From NCBI GenBank assembly GCA_963769435.1, contig CAVYLN010000002.1, positions 1,860,001 to 1,924,000 of the forward strand: DNA of 64,000 nt, given 5' to 3'. This document shows, one piece after another, positions 57,224 through 64,000 of the stretch (positions are counted from its first letter, which is position 1; the number at the start of each line of letters is the position of its first letter). The stretch comes from JADKAV01 sp963769435 (GTDB taxonomy: Bacteria; Actinomycetota; Actinomycetes; S36-B12; UBA10799). Both the position numbers and the translations under genes were made by a program. The notes beneath the pieces are model-generated. The model was not told the origin of the DNA. It worked only from the letters and a program-made list of their open reading frames with translations, and made no database searches.

Positions 57224-57613
57224 CTAACCGCTGAACGTCGACTTGGTCGCCTCGAGCGCGGCGATCGAGTGCTCCGGGCCGTTCACGGACTTGGCGCGGC
57301 GGATGCCGACGAACGTGATGATGGCTCCCACGAGCAGCAGGAACAGCGTCACGATGCCGAAGCCGGCCCACACCGGAAGCCCGAATTGGACGAGCACGTA
57401 GGCGATCGTCACCAGCAGGAAGATCGCACCGATGCCCAGGATGGACGCGCCGGCGACGATCATCCCGATCGACGACCCCGCGGTCTTGACGCTCTCCTTG
57501 ACCTCGGTCTTGGTCAACTCGATCTGCTGCTTGACCAGTTCGGTGGTGTCCGCTGCCGCCGAACGCACCAGTTCGATGATGCCGGGGTCGGTCTGCTTGG
57601 TGGTAATCGCCAT
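57224..57613 (-). CDS. Phage-holin-superfamily-like membrane protein (Rv3669-like)
   Basis: An intact 129-residue protein: an N-terminal amphipathic helix (SAAADTTELVKQQIELTKTE), two transmembrane hairpins (MIVAGASILGIGAIFLLVTI, and VWAGFGIVTLFLLLVGAIIT) and a polar tail. It is of the DUF1469/phage holin superfamily group found in actinobacterial chromosomes next to acs and the epoxide hydrolase. The label holin is historical; nothing else phage-like is present. Function unknown. Confidence 0.85.
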   Translation of the reverse strand: MAITTKQTDPGIIELVRSAAADTTELVKQQIELTKTEVKESVKTAGSSIGMIVAGASILGIGAIFLLVTIAYVLVQFGLPVWAGFGIVTLFLLLVGAIITFVGIRRAKSVNGPEHSIAALEATKSTFSG

Positions 57614-57617
57614 GGGA

Positions 57618-58920
57618 TCAGGTTAGTCCGCGCTGGCCGTCGTATACGTCGGGAACGCCATCTTGGTCCTCGTCACGTTCGTCCTCGTCGTACATCAGCC
57701 GGTAGGAACGGGCCCGTATTCGCAGAGCCACGATGGCCAGGAACGCGGCCAGCACACTCGCCACGAGGATCGAGAGTTTGGCGAACTCCTGGGTGTCCGA
57801 GCCGTAGTCGAAGGCCAGTTCTGCGATCAGCAGCGACACGGTGAACCCGATTCCAGCCAGAAGCCCGACCGCGGCTGATGTCCAGCCAGGACAGTCCCTT
57901 GGCCAGGGAAGCCCGCGTGAATTTGGCGGTGAGCCCGGCTCCGAGCAGCACGCCGATCGGCTTGCCGACGACCAGACCCAGGATCACGCCGATCGCCACA
58001 GGGTTCTCCAAGGCCGTGGCGATGCTCTGGCCGCGGAAATCGACGCCCGCGGCGAAGAACGCGAACACCGGGACGCAGAAACCGGCTGACAACGGGTGGA
58101 TGAGGTGCTGCATGCGTTCAGCAGGTGCCTCGGCCTCGCCGGGATCCTCCTTGATCCGGGTGAGCATCGCGAGCGCCACCCCGGCGACCGTGGCGTGCAC
58201 TCCCGCCTCGTGCATGAAACCCCAAGTGGCCAGGGCCAGGGGTATGTAGATCAGCGGGCTACGGATCCGGGCGCGTTGGGCGAACCAGTAGGCGACCATG
58301 CACACGATCGACGCGATGAACGCCCAGGCCACGAACTTCTCCGAGTAGAACACCGCGATCACCGTGATGGCCCCGAGGTCGTCCACGACCGCCAGCGTGA
58401 GCAGGAAGGCTCGCAGGGCCACCGGAAGCCGGCGCCCGGCCACTGCCAGCACCGCCAGGGCGAAGGCGATGTCCGTGGCCATCGGGATGCCCCACCCGCG
58501 CGGCACACCGTCGGCCGCCGAGAGGTTGATCGCGGCGTAGATGCCTGCCGGCACGATCATGCCGCCAAGGGCCGCGGCCACCGGGACCGCTGCCTGGGAC
58601 ACCTTGCTCAACGATCCCTTGACCAACTCGTGTTTGAGCTCCAGGCCAGCGACGAAGAAGAACACGGCGAGCAGGCCGTCGGCCGCCCACGTGCCCAGCG
58701 AGAGGTTCAGGTTCAGTGCCGCAGGGCCGATCTTGACCTCGGTCAACTCCACGTATGTGTCGCCCCAGGGCGAGTTCGCCCAGATCAGCGCGAACGTGGC
58801 CGCCAGGATGAGCAGCGCACCGCCGACCGTCTCGTCCTTGAGCTGCCGGAGGACCCAGACCCGCTCGGTCAGGGGCAGCCGCTCGAACATGCCCGAGCGC
58901 GTCTGTTCGTTAGTCGCCAC
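57618..58920 (-). CDS. nhaA: Na+/H+ antiporter NhaA (one frameshift)
   Basis: About 434 residues. The family core is visible: FVAGLELKHELVKGSLSK, MATDIAFALAVLAVAG and VVDDLGAITVIAVFYSEKF, which contains the two ion-binding Asp (VVDDLGA), and GFMHEAGVHATVAGVALAML. A break near 57885 interrupts the last third, which ends in an acidic tail (DEDERDEDQDGVPD). GTG 58920 overlaps the acs 3' end by 11 bases, so translation is coupled. NhaA exchanges sodium for protons and controls internal pH. Confidence 0.93.
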
Positions 58921-60853
58921 CTTTACCAAGACCCTCACTGATCAGGTTCATCACGGCCGGATCGGCCAACGTCGTCACGTCGCCGAGGCTGCGGTTCTCG
59001 GCGACGTCGCGCAGGAGTCGTCGCATGATCTTGCCGGAGCGGGTCTTGGGCAGTTCCGAGACCAGCATGATCTGGCGCGGTTTGGCGATCGGGCCGATCT
59101 CCTGGGCGACGTGAGCGCGCAGTTCGGCGACCGCGTCGTCGCCGGCGGCCATGTCCGTTCGCAGGATCACGAACGCGACGATGCCCTGCCCGGTCATCTC
59201 GTCGGCGGCGCCCACCACGGCCGCCTCGGCGACCAGCGGATGTGACACGAGTGCGGATTCCACCTCGGTGGTGGAGATGCGGTGGCCCGACACGTTCATC
59301 ACGTCGTCCACCCGGCCGAGCAGCCAGATCGCACCGTCCTCGTCGTACTTGGCCCCGTCGCCGGCGAAGTAGTACTCGGGCCAGCGCAACCAGTACGTGT
59401 CCTTGTAGCGCTGGTCGTCGCCCCAGATCCCGCGCAGCATGCTGGGCCACGGTTCGCTCAGCACGAGGTACCCACCTCCCCCGGGGCCGACCGGCTGTCC
59501 GAGGTCGTCGACGACGTCGGCGCTGATCCCTGGCAGTGGCCGCATCGCCGAGCCCGGCTTGCATGCGGTCACACCGGGCAACGGGCTGATCATCATCGCC
59601 CCGGTCTCGGTCTGCCACCAGGTGTCCACGATCGGAGCGGTCCCACCGCCGATGTGATCGCGGTACCAGACCCAGGCCTCCGGGTTGATCGGCTCGCCGA
59701 CGCTGCCCAGCAGCCGCAACGAGGACAGGTCGTATTGGGCAGGGATGTCGTTGCCCCACTTCATGAAGGTCCGGATCGCTGTCGGCGCGGTGTAGAGCAG
59801 GGTGACACCGTACTTCTGGACGATCTCCCACCATCGGCCCTTGTTCGGGGTGTCCGGGGTGCCCTCGTACATGACCTGGGTGGCGCCGTTGGCAAGCGGC
59901 CCGTAGACGATGTAACTGTGGCCGGTGACCCAGCCCACGTCGGCGGTGCACCAGTAGACGTCACCGTCCTTGAGGTCGAACACGTTGTAGTGCGTGTACG
60001 CGGTCTGGGTCAGGTAACCACCGGTGGTGTGCAGGATGCCCTTCGGCTTACCGGTGGTGCCCGAGGTGTACAGGATGAACAGCGGGTGCTCGGAGTCGAA
60101 CGCCTTCGCGTCGTGGTCCGGGCTGGCCGCATCGACGGTCTCGTGCCACCAGTGGTCCTTGTCGGTCCATTCGACGTCCTGGCCGGTTCGGCGCACGACG
60201 AGCACGTTCTCCACCGACGGACAGTGGGCCACGGCTTCATCCACCGCGGGCTTCAACGCGGATGCGGACCCGCGCCGGTAGCCGCCGTCGGCGGTGATCA
60301 CCAATTTGGCCGAGGCGTCGTCGATCCGGCTGCGCAGGGCCTCGGCACTGAAGCCGCCGAAGACCACTGAGTGCACCGCGCCGATGCGGGCGCAGGCGAG
60401 CATCGCGATCGCGGCCTCCGGGATCATCGGCAGGTAGATCGCCACCCGGTCACCAGCGCTGATCCCCAGATCGGTCAGCACGTTGGCCGCGCGGTTCACC
60501 TGATCCTGCAGTTCGCGGTAAGTCACGGTGCGGGTGTCTCCGGGCTCACCCTCGAAGTGGATCGCCACCTTGTCCCCGAAACCCGCCGTGACGTGCCGGT
60601 CCACGCAGTTGACGGCCACGTTCAGCCGCCCTCCGACGAACCACTTGGCGAACGGGGCGTTCGACCAGTCCAGCGTCTGCTGCCAGGGGGTATCCCACTG
60701 CAGCCGTCCGGCCTGAGCGTCCCAGAACCCAAGCCGGTCGGTCGCGGCCTGTTCGTAGAGTTCGGCGGTCGCGTTCGCCTGTGCGGCGAACTGAGGATCG
60801 GGCGCGAACAAACGGTTCTCGTGGAGCAGATTCTCGAGCGCCTCGTCGGACAT
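58910..60853 (-). CDS. acs: Acetyl-coenzyme A synthetase
   Basis: An intact 647-residue AMP-forming acetate:CoA ligase. The phosphate loop is YTSGTTGKPKGILHTTGG, the substrate segment DTWWQTETGAMM, and the regulatory acetylation Lys lies in LPKTRSGKIMRRLLRD. DVGWVTGHSYIVYGPL and the VNVAVNCVDRHV-like start are typical. ATG 60853 has AAGGAGG. It converts acetate to acetyl-CoA. In mycobacteria acs closes the marP neighbourhood, as here. Confidence 0.97.
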   Translation of the reverse strand: MSDEALENLLHENRLFAPDPQFAAQANATAELYEQAATDRLGFWDAQAGRLQWDTPWQQTLDWSNAPFAKWFVGGRLNVAVNCVDRHVTAGFGDKVAIHFEGEPGDTRTVTYRELQDQVNRAANVLTDLGISAGDRVAIYLPMIPEAAIAMLACARIGAVHSVVFGGFSAEALRSRIDDASAKLVITADGGYRRGSASALKPAVDEAVAHCPSVENVLVVRRTGQDVEWTDKDHWWHETVDAASPDHDAKAFDSEHPLFILYTSGTTGKPKGILHTTGGYLTQTAYTHYNVFDLKDGDVYWCTADVGWVTGHSYIVYGPLANGATQVMYEGTPDTPNKGRWWEIVQKYGVTLLYTAPTAIRTFMKWGNDIPAQYDLSSLRLLGSVGEPINPEAWVWYRDHIGGGTAPIVDTWWQTETGAMMISPLPGVTACKPGSAMRPLPGISADVVDDLGQPVGPGGGGYLVLSEPWPSMLRGIWGDDQRYKDTYWLRWPEYYFAGDGAKYDEDGAIWLLGRVDDVMNVSGHRISTTEVESALVSHPLVAEAAVVGAADEMTGQGIVAFVILRTDMAAGDDAVAELRAHVAQEIGPIAKPRQIMLVSELPKTRSGKIMRRLLRDVAENRSLGDVTTLADPAVMNLISEGLGKGGD

Positions 60854-60983
60854 TCGGCCTCCTTGGGTTTCTCCTATCCGATCAGGTGTCGCCGGGCTGG
60901 TGCAACCGGGTCCGCTGTCGTGTCGGTGAAGGGCGGGGTTCGGTGGCTGTCTGCGGGTTCAGGCGGCCAGGTCCACCGCCCAC

Positions 60984-61129
60984 CGCCGCAGGAACTGGTT
61001 GAACCTGCCTGACCGCCGACCAGATCGTGCGGCGAAGACCGGCACACAACGGACATTGCAGGCGGGTTTGGCGCAGAAACTGGTTGTGAATCGCCTGATG
61101 GCCCTTCTCCCCAACCAGTTCCTGCGGCG
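60984..61129. repeat. 146-bp element with perfect 18-bp terminal inverted repeats
   Basis: CGCCGCAGGAACTGGTTG at 60984-61001 and its exact reverse complement at 61112-61129 bound 110 bases with no coding capacity. An internal partial copy (GCAGAAACTGGTTG at about 61072) lies in the same orientation as the left end. The element fills the gap between the divergent acs and Fic-like genes. Size and terminal repeats recall a miniature inverted-repeat element, but no flanking target duplication is obvious. Confidence 0.7.
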
Positions 61130-61193
61130 TCGCCCTGCTGACCGGCGCTCGGTCGCCCAATGGCCACGACAACTCGGCGGGTAGCGTCGGAGC

Positions 61194-61973
61194 GTGGACG
61201 TATTCGCACGAGTGGCCGGACTGCCCGGGGTGGCCGAAGCCGCAGACTCCGCGCGCGAGCAGTTCGACGCCATGCTCTGGGACCGCCAGTTGCGTGCCTC
61301 GGCGCAGGAGGTCTCACGGCGTTCCGCGCTGGCAGGTGCGGCGAGTTCGGCGGGAATCGACGGCATCGAGATCGAGTGGCGTGTCTGGGAGGCGGGGCAG
61401 GCTGCCGACGACACGGCGATGGGTCGGGCGGCCGGCGGCATCGTCGCGATGTACGCGCAGCTGCCCGCGGTGCGGACCACGTGGCCCGCAGCGCCCGCCC
61501 AGGCCTTGGCCAGACTGCATACCCTCGTGGCCGTGCCGGTGACCCCCGACGATGTCGGCAGGCCGCGTGCGGACCAGCCGCAGGACCCACTGCGACTGGG
61601 CCTTGCACCCGCGGCGTCGGAGGTGCCCGACCGGTTGACCTCCCTGGCGGTGCGACTGACCCGTCCCACCGATGCGCCGGCGTTGGTGGTCGCGGCGGTA
61701 GTGCACGCCGAGCTCATGACGCTGCAACCGTTCACGTACGGCAGCGGTCTGGTGGCGCGTGCGGTCGACCGCCTGGTTCTGGGAACCCGTGGGGTCGACC
61801 CGGACAACTGGTCGGTGCCGGAGGCGGGACTGCATGCCCAGGGCCGGCCCGCCTATGCCCGTGCCCTGCGCGAATACGCGATCGGTGGTGCGGACGGACT
61901 GTCGCAGTGGGTGCAGTTCTACTGCCGGGCTGCCGCCGCCGGCACCGAGAACGTCGCCGCGCTGGTGGGCTGA
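61194..61973 (+). CDS. Degenerate Fic-like protein
   Basis: An intact 259-residue helical protein. The segment VVHAELMTLQPFTYGSGLVA and RAVDRL occupies the position of the Fic motif HPFxxGNGRxxR, but His is replaced by Gln, Asn by Ser and the first Arg by Leu. Adenylyl transfer by the standard mechanism is therefore unlikely. RRSALAGAASSAGIDG resembles the inhibitory-helix region of the family. Similar degenerate proteins are sometimes annotated as oxidoreductases in actinobacteria near acs. Start is GTG 61194. Function unknown; a scaffold or substrate-binding role is possible. Confidence 0.65.
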   Translation: MDVFARVAGLPGVAEAADSAREQFDAMLWDRQLRASAQEVSRRSALAGAASSAGIDGIEIEWRVWEAGQAADDTAMGRAAGGIVAMYAQLPAVRTTWPAAPAQALARLHTLVAVPVTPDDVGRPRADQPQDPLRLGLAPAASEVPDRLTSLAVRLTRPTDAPALVVAAVVHAELMTLQPFTYGSGLVARAVDRLVLGTRGVDPDNWSVPEAGLHAQGRPAYARALREYAIGGADGLSQWVQFYCRAAAAGTENVAALVG

Positions 61974-61980
61974 GGTCCTG

Positions 61981-63316
61981 ATGCCCTTGTCGCGATCCAG
62001 CCTGCGACGGTCGGCGGCGATCGGGATGCTGCCGGTCCGGGCGCTCGGCCGCTCCGCCGAGATCCGGTGGCAGGTGCTGCGCGGAGGGGACCGAACCGAA
62101 CTCGGCAACGCGGCACGGGCAGCGACCGCGGCCGACACCCGCCGGGTGCTCGGCGAGCTCAAGGGGGGTGCGCTGAAGGCCGGGCAACTGCTCTCGACGG
62201 TCGAGACGCTCTTCCCGCAGGATCCCGAAGGCAGTTGGCGATCTGCCCTCACCGCGATGCAGCAGGACAACCCCGGCCTCCCGCTGCACGAGGTCGAACC
62301 GGTGCTGCGCGCGGAACTCGGCTCCGACTGGCGTGCACGTTTCCGTCGTTTCGACGAGCAGTCGGTGGCCGCCGCGTCGATCGGACAGGTCCACCGCGCC
62401 ACGCTCGACGACGGCAGTGAGGTCGCCGTCAAGATCCAGTATCCGGGCATGGCCGAGGTCATGGCCTCGGACGTAAGGGCCTTGTCCGTGGCCTTGCGTG
62501 CCACGTCGCTGGTGGCCCGCGGGATGGCCATGCCCCCGCTGGTGGCCGAACTGCGGACCAGGCTCGGGGAGGAACTCGACTACCGTCTCGAGGGCCGGTG
62601 GCAGAACCGTTTCGCCGACGCCTATGAGGGTGATGCCGAGGTCGTGGTGCCGCGGGTGCTGACCGCGACCAGGCGGGTGATGGTCTCGCAGTGGTTGGCA
62701 GGCACCGATTTCGCGCATCTGGCCCGAGCGGGTTCGGCACCCCAGCGCGACCTTGCCGGGCAGTTGTATCAACGGTTCTTCCTCGTCAGCCCGACGAGGG
62801 TCGGACTGCTGCACACGGATCCGCACCCCGGCAACTTCCGGCTGGTGGAGGGCCGTCTCGGCGTGCTCGACTTCGGCTCCGTCCTGCAGACTCCGGGCGG
62901 TCTGCCCGAGACGTTCGGCCGGCTGATCGCGGGCATGCTGGCCGGGGACGACGAGGCCGTGGAGCGCCGACTGCGGGCCGACGGTTTCATCCGGCCGGGC
63001 AAGCACTTGGAGGTCGACAAACTCACCGACTACCTCTCGCCCTTCACCGAACCGGCTCGCCACGAAACGTTCACCTACTCGCGGGAATGGCTGCGCGGCG
63101 AGTTCGGCCGGATCAACGATCCGCGCAACCCCGACTTCGCCGTTGCGCTGCAGATGAACATGCCCGCCGAACAACTGTTCACCCACCGGGTATGGCTCGG
63201 GCTGGTCGGGCGTGCTCAGCGGGTTGAACGCCACCGTGGCCGTGCGATCGGAGTTGATCAAGTATCTGCCGGGGTTCGCCGGGGGGTTGTCCACAGACAC
63301 GCCGCCGAACCGGTGA
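61981..63316 (+). CDS. ABC1/UbiB-type protein kinase-like protein (one frameshift)
   Basis: About 445 residues. The family signature is KAGQLLSTVE (the KxGQ motif), with AAASIGQVHRATL, the VAVKIQYPGM lysine, LLHTDPHPGNFRLVEGRLGV and LDFGSV (DFG metal loop). Members regulate lipid or quinone metabolism and some are ATPases. A break near 63210 moves the end; the restored C-terminus runs VLSGLNATVAVRSELIKYLP and ends STDTPPNR. It starts seven bases after the Fic-like stop, so the two are an operon. Confidence 0.9.
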
Positions 63317-63381
63317 AGGTTTCGGCGTGTCCTAAAGAACACTTCACGCGATGGCGATGATCGGTATAGAAAGGAACGTAG

Positions 63382-63459
63382 ATGGCCGAAACGCCATCCA
63401 CAACCGGGTCCGAGTACCCACGCGGCGCTGCACCCCACGTCGGGGATCGGCCGGCTTGA
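63382..63459 (+). CDS. Possible 25-residue small protein inside an inverted repeat
   Basis: ATG 63382 behind AAGGAACG opens MAETPSTTGSEYPRGAAPHV and GDRPA before TGA. The upstream TATAGAAAGGAA region is AT-rich for this genome. The coding stretch lies within an inverted repeat: AACCGGGTCCGAG at 63402-63414 pairs with CTCGGACCCGGTT at 63484-63496, with an inner GGCCGG/CCGGCC hairpin, followed by TCTTTG. It could be a leader peptide or an untranslated structured leader of the next gene. I do not recognise it. Confidence 0.35.
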   Translation: MAETPSTTGSEYPRGAAPHVGDRPA

Positions 63460-63574
63460 CCGGCCACCGAGCACGCTTGATCACTCGGACCCGGTTTCTT
63501 TGTCCGGAACCCCGCCTACTTCTGAAGGCCCAGAACCTTGGACTCCGGGAACGTCGCGCTCTAGATTTGGACGG

Positions 63575-64000
63575 GTGAGTCAGGGCCTTGACTACGTCGC
63601 TGCTGCCGATGCGGCGGCCTCCGCGCTGGCCGACTCGCAGGGCACAGTCCGGTTGCGCAAGCGGACGTCGAACCTGTTCCGGAGCCGGGCCGCTGTCGGC
63701 GCCGAACTGGATCTGTCCTCGTTCGCCACGGTCTTCGAGGTCGACGTCGTGGGCCGGACCGCCAGTGTCGGGGGCCTGACGACCTACGAGGACCTCGTCG
63801 CTGCGACGCTGCCCCACGGACTGGTTCCGCTGTGTGTGCCCCAGTTGCGCACGATCACGCTCGGCGGTGCGGTCACCGGGCTGGGGATCGAGGCGGCGAG
63901 TTTCCGCAACGGGTGCCCGCACGAGTCCGTGCTCGGCATGGACGTGCTCACCGGCGACGGCCAGGTCGTTCGCGCCGAGCCACAAGGTGAGCACTCGGAT
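63575..64000 (+). CDS. FAD-binding oxidoreductase (partial, N-terminus)
   Basis: The frame is open from GTG 63575 to the window end, 142 residues. It opens with GTVRLRKRTSNLFRSR, then an FAD-binding type-4 (PCMH/VAO) domain: VDVVGRTASVGGLTTYEDLV, PHGLVPLCVPQLRTITLGGA, VTGLGIEAASFRNGCPHESV and VLTGDGQVVRAEP. The pattern resembles actinobacterial relatives of the plant DWARF1/delta-24 sterol reductase-like oxidases. The substrate is unknown. The rest lies outside the window. Confidence 0.88.
   Translation, partial: MSQGLDYVAAADAAASALADSQGTVRLRKRTSNLFRSRAAVGAELDLSSFATVFEVDVVGRTASVGGLTTYEDLVAATLPHGLVPLCVPQLRTITLGGAVTGLGIEAASFRNGCPHESVLGMDVLTGDGQVVRAEPQGEHSD

Noticed and set aside
57224..57613. 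Prophage remnant suggested by a holin-like protein
   Set aside because: The family is chromosomal in actinobacteria at this locus; no other phage gene is near.
58096..58941. 281-codon rightward frame over nhaA
   Set aside because: His/Arg/Gln-rich composition typical of antisense shadow; nhaA on the other strand is clear.

Overview
The window is high-GC DNA from an actinobacterium. The evidence is gene content (a WhiB/WblA-type Fe-S regulator, a MarP-type periplasmic protease, an RsiG-type anti-sigma factor, PonA/WhiB/Crp-locus synteny known from mycobacteria), the many GTG starts and the ATGA/GTGA overlaps between genes. About half of the genes carry one to four single-base insertions or deletions that split an otherwise well-conserved protein between frames, while other long genes (narH, the DUF2252 gene, the class A PBP, the ArsA-like pair, acs) are intact. 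I read this as assembly or read error. I therefore give each gene as one interval and say where it changes frame.

Region 1 (1-18 kb) is a nitrate respiration and molybdenum cofactor block. Leftward moaC and a MogA/MoaB-MoaE fusion lie beside rightward mobA, a DUF6457 protein and moeA. Two leftward nitrate/nitrite MFS porters follow, diverging from a SufR-like (ArsR-type HTH plus three-Cys) regulator that leads directly into narGHJI, a YwiC-like membrane protein and a cupin. Behind these come a small membrane protein, a two-RCK potassium channel and a MOSC protein. The cofactor genes supply Mo-bis-MGD to NarG and probably to the second molybdoenzyme at 19.8 kb.

Region 2 (18-23 kb) holds a methyltransferase, a DUF2249 protein, a second SufR-like regulator and an FdhF/YdeP-type molybdopterin oxidoreductase, followed by asd. 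A perfect 25-bp inverted repeat and a 32-bp direct repeat lie in front of the oxidoreductase.

Region 3 (23-40 kb) looks accessory. It has two free-standing DUF6325-type proteins, membrane proteins, a DNA alkylation repair protein with an in-frame amber codon, a HIT protein, a LuxR/MalT-type regulator, an AI-2E-type transporter, a DUF2252 protein and SHOCT, DUF7144, YrdB and DUF2127 proteins. It also has a radical-SAM sulfatase-maturating enzyme with a SEC-C tail and a cytosolic arylsulfatase fused to a DUF1269/DUF6325-like glycine-zipper domain. Three copies of one palindromic repeat family sit at gene 3' ends here. The region ends at a tRNA-Pro(CGG) whose 3' end is partly duplicated next to two hairpins.

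Region 4 (40-64 kb) is core genome. It carries a phosphoesterase, YqeY, an epimerase/TetR pair with paired operators, and then a version of the conserved ponA2-whiB4-arsA-like-ridA-MBL-crp-nth-NUDIX-marP-epoxide hydrolase-acs neighbourhood. Insertions into that order are yceI, a GT87 mannosyltransferase, an RsiG-like protein with two c-di-GMP-binding signatures, and nhaA. The window closes with a degenerate Fic-like protein, an ABC1 kinase and the start of an FAD-linked oxidase. I see no rRNA, CRISPR array, prophage or transposase.
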